Shown one piece after another: positions 11,375 through 20,795 of a DNA stretch of 64,000 nucleotides. Position 1 is the first letter of the stretch. Each line of letters opens with the position of its first letter. The DNA comes from Rhizobium sp. 9140 (lineage in GTDB: Bacteria; Pseudomonadota; Alphaproteobacteria; Rhizobiales; Rhizobiaceae): contig NZ_FJUR01000002.1 of NCBI RefSeq assembly GCF_900067135.1, positions 857,501 to 921,500 of the forward strand. Direction: 5' to 3'. Below the pieces are notes generated by a model. That model was given only the letters and a program-made list of their open reading frames with translations. It was not told the origin of the DNA and did no database searches. A program made the translations under genes and the position numbers.

Positions 11375-12526
11375 ATGTCTCTGAATATCGTGCCGGTCTC
11401 CATCCTTTATTCGACCACAGGCCCTTATGCGGCTGTCGGCCGCGAAGCGGTGAGCGGAGCAATGGCGGCGGTCGCAGAGATCAATTCAGATCCCGCCTAT
11501 GGCTTTTCAATTGCCGCGAAGATCGACGATCCTTGCGGTCGGGCGGAGGCCTATGCCAGTCTGGGCCAGTCCGCGATCCGCAATTACCGCTGTCGACACG
11601 TCATCGGCACTCTCACCTCTTGGAGCCGCAAGGATCTGCTGCCGGTCGTGGAGCGTAACGGAGCACTTCTGTGGTACGCCTTTCCCTATGAAGGCTATGA
11701 GGCAAGCGACAGCGTCGTCTATCTCGGCCCCTGTCCGAACCAGCACCTGCTGCCTTTGTTCGATTATGTCCTGCCGCGCCACGGTCGCCGGCCATTTATT
11801 GTCGGCTCGAACTACATTTGGGGTTGGGAGATCAGTCGCATCGCCCGGGAAATCACCGAGGCTTCAGGAGGTCAGGTTGTTGCGGATCGCTACGTACCGC
11901 TCGGCTCCACAGAGGTCGATCATCTCGTCACGGAAATCCAGCAGAAGAAGCCAGACTTCATTCTCAGCAATCTGGTCGGCCAGTCGGCAACGGCCTTTAT
12001 CGAGGCTTACGGCGCCTTTCGCAAAAGCCAGCCTGATGCGCCGCCGATTGTTGCCTGCAATCTGTCGGAGAGCGATCTCGATGGTCTGAGCCCCGAGGCG
12101 AGATGCGGCCACGTGACGACGTCGATCTATTTCGATCGGCTGGAAACGCCTGAGAATCGAGTCTTCAAGACGCGTATGGCCGCGCGTCAGGGTGCCGGCC
12201 GGATTGTCTCGACACCCTTCATGTCGGCGTATATGGCGATGTCGATCCTTGCTCGGTCAATTGCCGATGCCGGCTCGGATGCACCAGAGGCCGTACGAAG
12301 CATCGCGACATCCAGGCTGTTCGACACGCCTGTGGGGCCGATCGGGATTGATCCCCGCACTCATCACGCGGCATTCCGGCCGCATCTGGGTCTATCAGAC
12401 GAAGACGGTGGCTTTACCCTGCTCCAGAGTGCCAACGAGGTCATCACGGCCGATCCCTATCTCGTTCGCTCCTTGATGAAGAGGGTGAACGCCGCCCATC
12501 CGGTACCATTAACGGTGGTCAAATGA
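11375..12526 (+). CDS. AmiC-like periplasmic-binding-fold sensor (ANTAR partner)
   Basis: The product has 383 residues from the ATG at 11375, which has AAAGGAG ten bases upstream; an in-frame TTG at 11348 lies before that ribosome site. The sequence is a type I periplasmic-binding fold without a signal peptide (LYSTTGPYAAVGREAVSGA start), as in AmiC of the Pseudomonas amidase operon, a cytoplasmic amide sensor that holds AmiR inactive. It overlaps the amiR-like gene by ATGA. It probably senses an amide or amino-acid derivative handled by the operon (inference). Confidence 0.83.
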   Translation: MSLNIVPVSILYSTTGPYAAVGREAVSGAMAAVAEINSDPAYGFSIAAKIDDPCGRAEAYASLGQSAIRNYRCRHVIGTLTSWSRKDLLPVVERNGALLWYAFPYEGYEASDSVVYLGPCPNQHLLPLFDYVLPRHGRRPFIVGSNYIWGWEISRIAREITEASGGQVVADRYVPLGSTEVDHLVTEIQQKKPDFILSNLVGQSATAFIEAYGAFRKSQPDAPPIVACNLSESDLDGLSPEARCGHVTTSIYFDRLETPENRVFKTRMAARQGAGRIVSTPFMSAYMAMSILARSIADAGSDAPEAVRSIATSRLFDTPVGPIGIDPRTHHAAFRPHLGLSDEDGGFTLLQSANEVITADPYLVRSLMKRVNAAHPVPLTVVK

Positions 12527-13113
12527 CGCGCCGGAACAGACCACCTCTCGCGCAATGGCGCGCTGTCATCCTCCATCGCGATCATCCGTCTGTCGATGCG
12601 CTGCGACGGCAACTTGAACTCCTGCAAATCCACGTGACGCTCTGCTGGCCGCATCTGGACGAAAGCCTGGTGCAAGCCGATGTGATCTTCTTCGATGCCG
12701 ACATGGGACATGACGGTCAATTCCCATGGCCGCGGGGGTTTGCGCCGATGCCGATGATCGCGCTGATCGGTTCGGAAGCGCCGGGAAGGATCGAATGGGC
12801 GCTGGATCAAGGCTCGAACGCGCATCTCCTCAAACCCATCGGCTCGACCGGCGCCTACAGCGCGCTCCTGATCGCATCCCACGCCTACGAGCAGGTTCGC
12901 GCGCAGGCCGACAATATTCGCGTGCTGGAAGACCGGCTGCGCCAGCGCCCGATCGTCGTGCGTGCCATCCTGCACCTGCTCCAGAACGAAGGCGGCGGCG
13001 AGGCCGCGGCATGGAAGCGCCTGCGCTCCGTCGCAATGGACTGGGGCATGACCATCGAAGATGCGGCCGAGGCCATCTGCCGCAATGACAAACGCACCCG
13101 TAGCGGTGCGTGA
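12523..13113 (+). CDS. AmiR-like ANTAR-domain transcription antiterminator
   Basis: The 196-residue product has an N-terminal receiver-like domain lacking the full phosphorylation pocket, a short coiled-coil region (about 120-140) and a C-terminal ANTAR three-helix domain (about 140-190, with the [15 protein letters not shown] segment). ANTAR domains bind nascent leader RNA and prevent termination. Here the operon leader does carry a terminator at 11264-11300. The gene starts inside the AmiC-like stop codon, which fits the AmiC-AmiR pair working as a complex. Confidence 0.85.
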   Translation: MTRRNRPPLAQWRAVILHRDHPSVDALRRQLELLQIHVTLCWPHLDESLVQADVIFFDADMGHDGQFPWPRGFAPMPMIALIGSEAPGRIEWALDQGSNAHLLKPIGSTGAYSALLIASHAYEQVRAQADNIRVLEDRLRQRPIVVRAILHLLQNEGGGEAAAWKRLRSVAMDWGMTIEDAAEAICRNDKRTRSGA

Positions 13114-13136
13114 ACATGGATGAGGAGAGGGATACG

Positions 13137-14060
13137 ATGGAGATCATCGAAGGTTTTGCACCCTATGGCGAATACCAGACCTGGTATCGGGTCACCGGCG
13201 ACCTGTCGTCCCCCAAGCCGCCTCTGATCGTCGCGCATGGCGGCCCGGGCTGCACGCATGACTATGTCGACAGCTTCAAGGACATCGCCGCCACCGGCCG
13301 CGCCGTCATTCATTACGATCAGGTGGGCAACGGACAATCGACGCATCTCCCGGACAAGGGCGGGGACTTCTGGACAGTTCCGTTCTTCAAGGCGGAACTC
13401 CACAACCTCATCGACCATCTCGGCATTCGCCAGGCTTATTGCCTCCTCGGGCAGTCCTGGGGCGGCATGCTGGGTGCGGAATTTGCCGTCGACCGGCCGG
13501 AAGGCCTCAAGGCCCTGATCATCGCCAATTCGCCGGCCTCCATGCACACGTGGATCTCGGAGGCCAACCGGCTGCGCCGGGAGCTGCCGGAGGACGTGCA
13601 GGAAATCCTCCTTGAGCACGAGCAGGCGGAAACCACGGACAGCGCGGATTACGCCGCGGCGACCGACGTCTTCAACCAGCGTCATGTCTGCCGCGTCGTG
13701 CCCATGCCGCTGGAGGTCCAGCGCACCTTCGATGCGATCGCTGCGGACCCGACCGTCTACCACACCATGAACGGTCCCAACGAGTTCCACGTCATCGGCA
13801 CCATGAAGGACTGGTCGATCGTCGGCCGTCTCGGGACCATTTCCGTGCCGACGCTGCTGATATCCGGCCGCTTCGACGAGGCGACGGAAGCCTGCGTCCA
13901 GCCCTATGCCGATGAGATCCCGGACGTCCGCTGGACCATCTTCGAGCAGTCGAGCCACATGCCGCATGTGGAGGAACGGGAAGACTGCATGGCCGTGGTG
14001 GGAGCCTTCCTCGCGGAAACGGCACCCAGACGGTCCAGTCACAAGCCTAAAGACGCATGA
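13137..14060 (+). CDS. Proline-iminopeptidase-family alpha/beta hydrolase (S33, amino-acid amidase-like)
   Basis: The product has 307 residues from the ATG at 13137, with GAGGAG just upstream; a GTG at 13110 in the same frame is less well placed. The HGGPG oxyanion motif is at 34-38, the nucleophile elbow GQSWGG puts serine at 107, and D247 and H274 complete the triad. No signal peptide is seen, so it acts in the cytoplasm. Family members release N-terminal amino acids or hydrolyse amino-acid amides. Its place between an amide-type sensor pair and a peptide importer suggests that it degrades the imported compound. Confidence 0.88.
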   Translation: MEIIEGFAPYGEYQTWYRVTGDLSSPKPPLIVAHGGPGCTHDYVDSFKDIAATGRAVIHYDQVGNGQSTHLPDKGGDFWTVPFFKAELHNLIDHLGIRQAYCLLGQSWGGMLGAEFAVDRPEGLKALIIANSPASMHTWISEANRLRRELPEDVQEILLEHEQAETTDSADYAAATDVFNQRHVCRVVPMPLEVQRTFDAIAADPTVYHTMNGPNEFHVIGTMKDWSIVGRLGTISVPTLLISGRFDEATEACVQPYADEIPDVRWTIFEQSSHMPHVEEREDCMAVVGAFLAETAPRRSSHKPKDA

Positions 14061-14096
14061 CAACGCCCAGCCATAACAACAAGGGGAACGACGAAC

Positions 14097-15809
14097 ATGA
14101 CCATTCGCCTGAAACAGCTGACACGACACCGTCTCACACGACATACGGGCACCCTGCTCGCGACCTGCCTTTTCGCCCAGACGGCGCTCGGCGGTGCCGC
14201 GCAGGCGCAGGATCGCGCGGCCCTCATGACCGAGCATCGCGGCGGTACCCTCACGCTCGCCGCCGTCTCGGCCGCCGGCACAGTGGATCCGATGATCAAC
14301 TACACGGCCCAGTTCTGGCAGATCTTCCAGATGACCTATGATGGCCTCGTGAAGTTCAAGCAGGCGGCCGGCACCGATGGCTTCGATATCGTGCCATCGA
14401 TCGCCGAGGCCCTGCCGGAGCCGACCAATGACGGCAAGACCTATGTCTTCAGGATCCGCAAGGGCATCACGTTCTCGAACGGCAAGGAGGTCACCCCGGC
14501 CGACGTCGTCGCCTCGTTCCAGCGCATCTTCAAGATCAAGGGGCCGACGACGGGCAGCTTCTACAACGGCATCGTCGGGGCCGATGCCTGTATCGCGACG
14601 CCAGAAAGCTGCACGCTGGAAGGCGGTGTGACGGGTGACGACACGGCTGGAACGGTGACGATCAACCTCGTTGCACCGGACGCGGAAATCTTCTCGAAGC
14701 TCGCCGTTCCCCATGCCTCCATCCTGCCGGCCGACGCGCCGCTGGCCGACGCCGGTACCACGCCCATTCCCGGCACCGGCGCCTACATGATCGCCAGCTA
14801 CGACCCGAACGCCGAAATGGTCCTGAAGCGCAACCCTTCCTTCAAGGAATGGAGCGTGGACGCACAGCCGGACGGTTATGCCGACGAGGTCGTCTACAAG
14901 TTCGGCCTGACCGAGGAAGCGGCGATCAACGCCATCATCAACGGGCAGATCGACTGGATGTTCGACACGCCGCCCTCCGACCGCCTGCCGGAAATCGGCG
15001 CGAAATATGCAAACCAGGTGCATATCGATCCGCTGGCTGCCTTCTGGTATGCGCCGATGAACACCAACCTTGCCCCCTTCGACAATGTGAAGGTCCGCCA
15101 GGCGGTCAACTACGCGCTGGATCGCGATGCGCTCGTCGGCCTCTTCGGCGGCGACGTGCTCGCCCAGCCGGTCTGCCAGATCCTGCCGCCGGACTTCCCC
15201 GGCCACGTCGATAGCTGCCTCTATACCAAGGCGCCCGGCGAAACCTGGTCAGAGCCGGACATGGATAAGGCGCAGGCGCTTGTAGACGAGAGCGGCACCA
15301 AAGGGCAGAAGGTCACGGTCATTGCCGAGGACAATGCGGTCGCGCGGGGCGTCGGCACCTACATCGCCAGCGTCCTCACCGAACTCGGCTACGACGCGTC
15401 GATGAAGGCGATCTCGCCCAACATCCAGTTCACCTACATCCAGAACACCAACAACAACGTCCAGATCAGCGTCAGCCAGTGGTATCAGGATTATCCCGCT
15501 GCCTCCAACTTCCTGAACGTGCTCCTGTCCTGCAGCTCGTTCAACAAGGGCTCCGACGCATCCATCAATATTGCCGGCTACTGCAACAAGGAGCTGGACG
15601 CGAAGATGAAGCAGGCGATGACCACGGCGCTGACCGACCAGGACGCTGCCAACGTCCTCTGGGCGGATGTCGATAAGGGTTTCATGGAGCAGGCTCCGCT
15701 GGCCCCGCTCTTCACGCCGAAGAGCGTGAATTTCACCTCCGCCCGTCTCGGGAACTACGTGTTCAACAAGCAGAACCGCTGGAACATCGCCCAGTCCTGG
15801 GTGAAGTAG
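14097..15809 (+). CDS. Peptide-type ABC transporter substrate-binding protein (family 5)
   Basis: This 570-residue protein has a signal peptide (residues about 1-38, ending GGAAQAQ) and the family 5 core: YDGLVKF, a PADVVASF segment and DNVKVRQAVNYALDRDAL. Family 5 proteins bind peptides, nickel or glycosides; peptides or amino-acid amides fit the hydrolase next door. It lies 36 bp downstream of the hydrolase gene and is followed by a stem-loop before the permease genes. Confidence 0.9.
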   Translation: MTIRLKQLTRHRLTRHTGTLLATCLFAQTALGGAAQAQDRAALMTEHRGGTLTLAAVSAAGTVDPMINYTAQFWQIFQMTYDGLVKFKQAAGTDGFDIVPSIAEALPEPTNDGKTYVFRIRKGITFSNGKEVTPADVVASFQRIFKIKGPTTGSFYNGIVGADACIATPESCTLEGGVTGDDTAGTVTINLVAPDAEIFSKLAVPHASILPADAPLADAGTTPIPGTGAYMIASYDPNAEMVLKRNPSFKEWSVDAQPDGYADEVVYKFGLTEEAAINAIINGQIDWMFDTPPSDRLPEIGAKYANQVHIDPLAAFWYAPMNTNLAPFDNVKVRQAVNYALDRDALVGLFGGDVLAQPVCQILPPDFPGHVDSCLYTKAPGETWSEPDMDKAQALVDESGTKGQKVTVIAEDNAVARGVGTYIASVLTELGYDASMKAISPNIQFTYIQNTNNNVQISVSQWYQDYPAASNFLNVLLSCSSFNKGSDASINIAGYCNKELDAKMKQAMTTALTDQDAANVLWADVDKGFMEQAPLAPLFTPKSVNFTSARLGNYVFNKQNRWNIAQSWVK

Positions 15810-15815
15810 AAAAGG

Positions 15816-15852
15816 CCAGCGGTGTGTGGCCTGAAGGGCTCCACGCCGCTGG
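15816..15852 (+). other. Intercistronic stem-loop after the binding-protein gene
   Basis: CCAGCGGTGTG (15816-15826) pairs with CACGCCGCTGG (15842-15852), including one G-T pair, beginning seven bases after the stop codon. There is no T run. Such stems often protect the upstream binding-protein message, so that it is made in excess over the membrane subunits. Confidence 0.55.
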
Positions 15853-15907
15853 ACGGTCCCGTCAAGATTTCGTGGTTCCCGATCGCCAGACGCTTGCAGG
15901 AGGTGCC

Positions 15908-16957
15908 ATGAGCATCCCGTCCGATATAGCCTCCCCCGACGCCTTCATCCCCGATATGCCGGACGAAACTGCGGGCAAGCGGGTGGGTGCAAGCCCGTGG
16001 CGCCGGGCCTGGCTGCTGATGCGGCGCGACAAGCCGACGGTCCTTGCAGCCATCGTGCTCGTCCTCATCGTGGTCTCCAGTCTGTCGGCGCCGCTCTATG
16101 CTGGCTATGTCGCCGCGACGGACCCGTTCCGCTCGAACCTTTCGGCGCGCATCACCGTCGATGGCAAGCGGGTTAAGGTCATGCAGGCGTCCACGGAAGG
16201 CTTGGGCCTCGGCGTTACCCCCATCGGTCCGACATACGGCGCGCAGTATTTCCTCGGCGCGGATACGCAGGGACGCGACGTTGCCGCGCGGCTTCTCTAC
16301 GGCGGGCGGAATTCGCTGCTGATCGCGACATCCGCGACGCTCATCTGTCTCACGCTGGCGGCCGTCATCGGCATCACCGCCGGCTTCTTCGGCGGCATCA
16401 CCGACCAGATCCTCTCGCGCATCCTCGATATCCTCTGGGCCTTCCCGGTCTATCTCCTCGCCATATCGCTCTCCATCGTTCTTCTGTCGCACGGCATCGT
16501 CATCGGGCCGATCGAGATTACCGGGGACAGCCTCCTGCTGCCTATCGTCATCATCGGCATCATCTACGTCCCCTATGTCGCGCGCCCCGTGCGCGGACGC
16601 GTCATGGCGCTGAAGAGGAGCGAGTTCGTGCTGGCGGCAAAGGGCCTCGGCATCCCCGCCTGGCGCATCCTCGTCAACGATATCCTGCCCAACGTGTCCA
16701 CCATGCTGATCGTCTTCGTGCCGCTGATGATGGCGTTGAACATCATCACGGAATCCTCCCTTTCCTTCCTGTCGATCGGGGTACAGGCGCCGGATGCAAG
16801 CTGGGGTACGATCATCCAGGATGGCCAGACGCTGCTCTACACCCGTCCCGCCGTGGCGCTGGCGCCCGGCATCGCCATCGCACTCACCGTCCTGTCGCTG
16901 AACGTGCTCGGTGACAGCATCCGCGATGCGCTCGATCCGCGCACGAAGCTGGTCTGA
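15908..16957 (+). CDS. Dipeptide-type ABC permease, DppC-like
   Basis: The product has 349 residues from the ATG at 15908, preceded by AGGAGG. It has an N-terminal cytoplasmic stretch, a first membrane span, a periplasmic loop with the DppC-typical FLGADTQGRDVAARLLYGGR segment (around residues 115-135), and further spans around a FVLAAKGLGIPAWRI loop that contacts the ATPases. The DppC-like gene precedes the DppB-like one here, the reverse of the common order. Confidence 0.9.
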   Translation: MSIPSDIASPDAFIPDMPDETAGKRVGASPWRRAWLLMRRDKPTVLAAIVLVLIVVSSLSAPLYAGYVAATDPFRSNLSARITVDGKRVKVMQASTEGLGLGVTPIGPTYGAQYFLGADTQGRDVAARLLYGGRNSLLIATSATLICLTLAAVIGITAGFFGGITDQILSRILDILWAFPVYLLAISLSIVLLSHGIVIGPIEITGDSLLLPIVIIGIIYVPYVARPVRGRVMALKRSEFVLAAKGLGIPAWRILVNDILPNVSTMLIVFVPLMMALNIITESSLSFLSIGVQAPDASWGTIIQDGQTLLYTRPAVALAPGIAIALTVLSLNVLGDSIRDALDPRTKLV

Positions 16958-16967
16958 GGGAACGCCG

Positions 16968-17939
16968 ATGATCCTTGCCGTTCTCCAGCGCCTCGGACAG
17001 ATGCTCTTCGTCATGATCGGCATCTCCGCGCTCGTCTTCCTCATCTTCTTCGCAACACCGGGCTCCGATCCCGCGGCCCGCTTGGCCGGGCGCAACGCTT
17101 CTCCCGAAACGGTGGAGGCGATCCGCAAGGACTTCGGCTTCGACCGGCCGCTGCCTGTCCAGTACGTCATTATGATGAACCGCCTTTTCGTTACGCAGGA
17201 CCTGACCTCCTTCGTCAACCGGGGCATGCGCATCGTGCCGGCCGTCGCGCAGGCGGCGCCTGTCACTCTGTCGCTGGTTGCCGGTGCCGCCGTGCTCTGG
17301 GTCATTGGCGGCATCTTCGTCGGCGTCATCGCGGCTCTGTCGCGTGATACGCTGCTCGACCGCGGACTTATGGTGCTGGCGCTGATCGGCGTTTCCATGC
17401 CGGTCTACTGGCTGGGCGAGGTCATGAACCTCATTAGCCAGAGCCGCTTCCACGACACGGTTTTCTTCTCCTGGGTTCCCTCACTTGGCTACAAGCCGCT
17501 GCTGACCGACCCGTGGGGCTGGTTCAAGACGCTGATCATTCCGTGGTTCACGCTCGCCGCCCTCTATATCGGCATCTACGGCCGGGTATTGCGTGCCAAT
17601 TTGGTGGAGGCCTACCAGGAGGACTTCATCCGCACCGCGCGCGCCAAGGGCCTGAGCCCTTCGCGGGTCATGATCCGCCATGCGCTGCGCACCTCGCTGA
17701 TCCCTTTCGTTACCATGTTCGGTCTCGATTTCGGCGTGCTCGTCGGCGGCTCGGCGCTGCTGACGGAGGTCGTGTTCGGGCTGAACGGCGTGGGACGGCT
17801 GACCTACCAGGCGCTCCTCAATCTCGACCTGCCCATGGTGCTCGGCACCGTCATGTATGCCTCGTTCTTCGTGGTGGTCGCCAATGCGCTGGTCGATGTC
17901 GTCTACGTCCTCATCGATCCGCGCGTCCGGGAGAGCTGA
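16968..17939 (+). CDS. Dipeptide-type ABC permease, DppB-like
   Basis: The product has 323 residues from the ATG at 16968. It shows an early membrane span followed by the FFATPGSDPAARLAG region, several more spans and the cytoplasmic coupling loop FIRTARAKGLSPSRVMIRH. Length and motifs match DppB/OppB subunits. It lies 10 bp downstream of the DppC-like gene and 4 bp before the first ATPase gene, inside one operon. Confidence 0.9.
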   Translation: MILAVLQRLGQMLFVMIGISALVFLIFFATPGSDPAARLAGRNASPETVEAIRKDFGFDRPLPVQYVIMMNRLFVTQDLTSFVNRGMRIVPAVAQAAPVTLSLVAGAAVLWVIGGIFVGVIAALSRDTLLDRGLMVLALIGVSMPVYWLGEVMNLISQSRFHDTVFFSWVPSLGYKPLLTDPWGWFKTLIIPWFTLAALYIGIYGRVLRANLVEAYQEDFIRTARAKGLSPSRVMIRHALRTSLIPFVTMFGLDFGVLVGGSALLTEVVFGLNGVGRLTYQALLNLDLPMVLGTVMYASFFVVVANALVDVVYVLIDPRVRES

Positions 17940-17943
17940 AGCC

Positions 17944-18969
17944 ATGACCGCAGCGGAAAAACCCATCCTTCTCGACGTCAACGGCCTGACCGTTTCCTTT
18001 GCCACCGACCGCGGCATGGTGAAGGCCGTCCGCGACGTCTCCTTTTCGGTGCGTGAGGGTGAGATCCTCTCGATCGTCGGCGAATCCGGCTCCGGCAAGT
18101 CGGTGACGCTGCTCTCGCTGCTCGGCCTCCACGACCGCAAGACCACCCACGTCAATGGCATGGTGTCTTTTCGCGGGCGCGGCATTCTCGATCTCAACCC
18201 CGGCGAACTGCGCCGCATCCGCGGCAGGGAGATCGGCCTGATCTCGCAGGACCCGATGACGGCGCTTAACCCCGTCTATACGATCGGCTGGCAGATCGCC
18301 GAGCAGATCCGCGCTCACGAGGCCCTCTCCGCACGGGCCGCGAAGAAGCGGGCAGTGGAGCTTCTCGGCGAGGTCGGTCTCTCCAACCCGCAGGAAGCCG
18401 TGGACCGCTATCCCCACCAGCTTTCGGGCGGCATGCGCCAGCGCGCGGTCATCGCCATGGCGCTTTCCTGCAATCCGGCACTCCTGGTGGCTGACGAGCC
18501 GACCACGGCGCTCGACGTCACGGTGCAGGCGCAGGTGCTCGATCTCCTGCTGCGCCTGCGCAAGGATTTTGGCTCCGCCATCATCCTCATCACGCATGAC
18601 ATGGGCGTGGTCTCCGAAGTCGCCGACCGCGTCGCCGTCATGTATGCCGGGCGCATCGTCGAGCGTGGCGAGACGGAGGCGATGTTCGCAAGCCCGCTCC
18701 ACCCCTATAGCTGGGGCCTGATGGGCTCGATCCCGCCTTTGACAGGTCCGCGTCTCGCCCGGCTGAAGTCCATTCCCGGCATGCCGCCGACGCCCGACAG
18801 AATCGGCGAGGGCTGCGGTTTCGCACCGCGCTGCGCCTTTGCCCGGCCGGCCTGTCTGGAGCGGCCGCCGCTGCGCAAGATCGAGACGCAGGCCGCTCTT
18901 TGCGTTCTGGAGGAGCCGGAGAGAAGCATGCTCCGCCGCACCGTCCTGTCTCCCGAGGAGTTCGCATGA
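17944..18969 (+). CDS. Dipeptide-type ABC ATP-binding protein, DppD-like
   Basis: This 341-residue ATPase has Walker A GESGSGKS, signature LSGGMRQR and Walker B LLVADEP. The C-terminal oligopeptide/dipeptide extension has cysteines (GCGFAPRCAFARPAC), which in this family mark an iron-sulphur or zinc site. Its stop overlaps the start of the partner ATPase (ATGA at 18966-18969). Together the two subunits energise the importer. Confidence 0.92.
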   Translation: MTAAEKPILLDVNGLTVSFATDRGMVKAVRDVSFSVREGEILSIVGESGSGKSVTLLSLLGLHDRKTTHVNGMVSFRGRGILDLNPGELRRIRGREIGLISQDPMTALNPVYTIGWQIAEQIRAHEALSARAAKKRAVELLGEVGLSNPQEAVDRYPHQLSGGMRQRAVIAMALSCNPALLVADEPTTALDVTVQAQVLDLLLRLRKDFGSAIILITHDMGVVSEVADRVAVMYAGRIVERGETEAMFASPLHPYSWGLMGSIPPLTGPRLARLKSIPGMPPTPDRIGEGCGFAPRCAFARPACLERPPLRKIETQAALCVLEEPERSMLRRTVLSPEEFA

Positions 18970-20009
18970 TCCCGTCCGTCCCTTCGAACCTCGCCACGGG
19001 AGCTCCCGAGCAGGAAACTCTCCAGCCGTCGCTCTCACCCCGCATTCCGCTGATGTCGGCACGGTCGCTCGTCAAGACCTTCAAGGTCGGGCGAACGCTC
19101 AAGCCCGGTTCGGGGCGCACGCTCCATGCCGTCGACGGGATCAGCCTCGACGTCTTTCCGGCGGAAACGCTCGGTCTTGTGGGCGAATCCGGCAGCGGAA
19201 AATCGACGCTCGGCCGCTGTCTCACCCGGCTCTACGACATCGACGGGGGTACGCTGAGCTTCGAGGGTTCTGATATCACCAAGGCGGATACGCGGGCGCT
19301 GAAGCCGGTGCGCCGCAAGGTTCAGATGATTTTCCAGGATCCCTCGGCTTCGCTCAATCCGCGCCGCCGGGTACGCGACGTGCTTGCCGAAGTGCTGAAA
19401 GTCCATCGCATCCGCGAGGGTTCGGGCATCGAGGCGCGGCTCGGCGAACTCATGGATCTCGTGGGCCTGCGCCGGGAATATCTCGATCGCTACCCACATG
19501 AGTTCTCAGGCGGCCAGCGCCAGCGCATCGGTATCGCGCGTGCGCTGGCCGTCGAACCGACGCTGATCGTGGCCGACGAGCCGGTATCGGCGCTCGATGT
19601 CTCGGTGCAGGCGCAGATCGTCAATCTGTTCAGCGACCTGAGGGAAAAGCTGGACTTGACCTACGTCTTTATCGCTCACGATCTGGCCGTTGTGCGCCAA
19701 GTGTCTACCCGCGTGGCCGTTATGTATCTTGGTTCCATCGTCGAAACGGGCGAGACCGATGCACTCTATGCACGGCCTAATCATCCCTATACGCAGGCCT
19801 TGCTATCTGCGATTCCACAGCCGCATAACCGAAGCCGGCGAGGGCGGATTCTGCTCACCGGCGAAATCCCGAGTCCGCTTGACCCACCTGCAGGCTGCAA
19901 GTTTTCAACCCGCTGCCCTCATGCGCAAACCGTCTGCCGAGATGTTCGCCCACCGCTGACAGCCATATCGAATGAACGCTCCGTCGCCTGCCATTTTCCG
20001 CTGACTTGA
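18966..20009 (+). CDS. Dipeptide-type ABC ATP-binding protein, DppF-like
   Basis: This 347-residue ATPase starts at the ATG overlapping the DppD-like stop. Walker A GESGSGKS, signature FSGGQRQR and Walker B LIVADEP are present, and the C-terminal extension CKFSTRCPHAQTVC closes the protein. It is the last gene of the operon that begins at the AmiC-like sensor; no intrinsic terminator was recognised downstream. Confidence 0.92.
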   Translation: MIPSVPSNLATGAPEQETLQPSLSPRIPLMSARSLVKTFKVGRTLKPGSGRTLHAVDGISLDVFPAETLGLVGESGSGKSTLGRCLTRLYDIDGGTLSFEGSDITKADTRALKPVRRKVQMIFQDPSASLNPRRRVRDVLAEVLKVHRIREGSGIEARLGELMDLVGLRREYLDRYPHEFSGGQRQRIGIARALAVEPTLIVADEPVSALDVSVQAQIVNLFSDLREKLDLTYVFIAHDLAVVRQVSTRVAVMYLGSIVETGETDALYARPNHPYTQALLSAIPQPHNRSRRGRILLTGEIPSPLDPPAGCKFSTRCPHAQTVCRDVRPPLTAISNERSVACHFPLT

Positions 20010-20262
20010 TGCACATCAACGCATAGCGTCCTGCCGGCGGACTGGAAAAGACTGCCTTGCGGCGTTCGCTACGTTCGGCCGAGACTTTTAAGGGGTCCGT
20101 GATCTTCCTAGCGCTGCGTTTCTTGAAAACGCCGACTTCTGGATCCATCGCATCGCCGTTCTCGGTCACATGCTGCAACTATTTTTGTTTGGGTTTCTTC
20201 TTCGAGGTGAGCGTTGTGTCCCTATAGAAGAAATGGCACTACTGCCTCAGCGGCGTGTCCTA

Positions 20263-20577
20263 TCAATGATGCGCATGCTGCTCGTTGCGCTTGCGCGTGG
20301 CGGCGGCCTTCTTAGCCGAGGCCGAGCGCTCTTCCTTGGTACGCGACGCAGCAGCTGCGGCGCCCTTGTGTCCGCCCTTTTCGGAAGAGGCGTGGTTTTC
20401 GGCATGGTCGCGGCCTGAGCCTGACTTCTTGCCGCCGCCGCTCTCCTTGTTGACGGTGGCCCAGGCACGGCGTTCTGCTTCGTTCTCGGAAACACCACGG
20501 TTCTCATAGCCTTCCTCGATATGCTCGGCCTTGCGCTTTTGCTTGTCGGTATATGCGGATTTGTCGCCTTTGGGCAT
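20263..20577 (-). CDS. Small conserved charged protein (often annotated plasmid stabilisation protein)
   Basis: This 104-residue, very hydrophilic protein begins MPKGDKSAYTDKQKRKAEHI and has an ERRAWATVNKESGGGKKSGS core and a lysine/alanine-rich tail. The opening and core are a recognisable small family widespread in Rhizobiales and other proteobacteria. The common name plasmid stabilisation protein has, to my knowledge, little experimental support. It stands alone between convergent and divergent neighbours. Confidence 0.75.
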   Translation of the reverse strand: MPKGDKSAYTDKQKRKAEHIEEGYENRGVSENEAERRAWATVNKESGGGKKSGSGRDHAENHASSEKGGHKGAAAAASRTKEERSASAKKAAATRKRNEQHAHH

Positions 20578-20795
20578 GGAACATCTCCTCTTGCTTGTTG
20601 CTTAAACGAAGCAAAAGAAACGACCTCCTGCTCCTCAAAGTTCCTCGCGCAATTCTCGCAGGGTAGGCCTTTTGCGGACATTATGATCTTTCGTGCGCTT
20701 CTGTACACGCGACCTCGCCAAGGAACAACTGTTAGGACCTGTCGTTTGCAGCCAGACGTTCGCGCGAAGAGACCACACGACCTTGGAGCAAATAG

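Noticed and set aside
12885..15206. 773-codon open frame on the minus strand
   Set aside because: It lies antisense to three well-recognised genes (ANTAR protein, hydrolase, binding protein), is very rich in R, G and D, and shows no family text. High GC leaves long antisense frames open.
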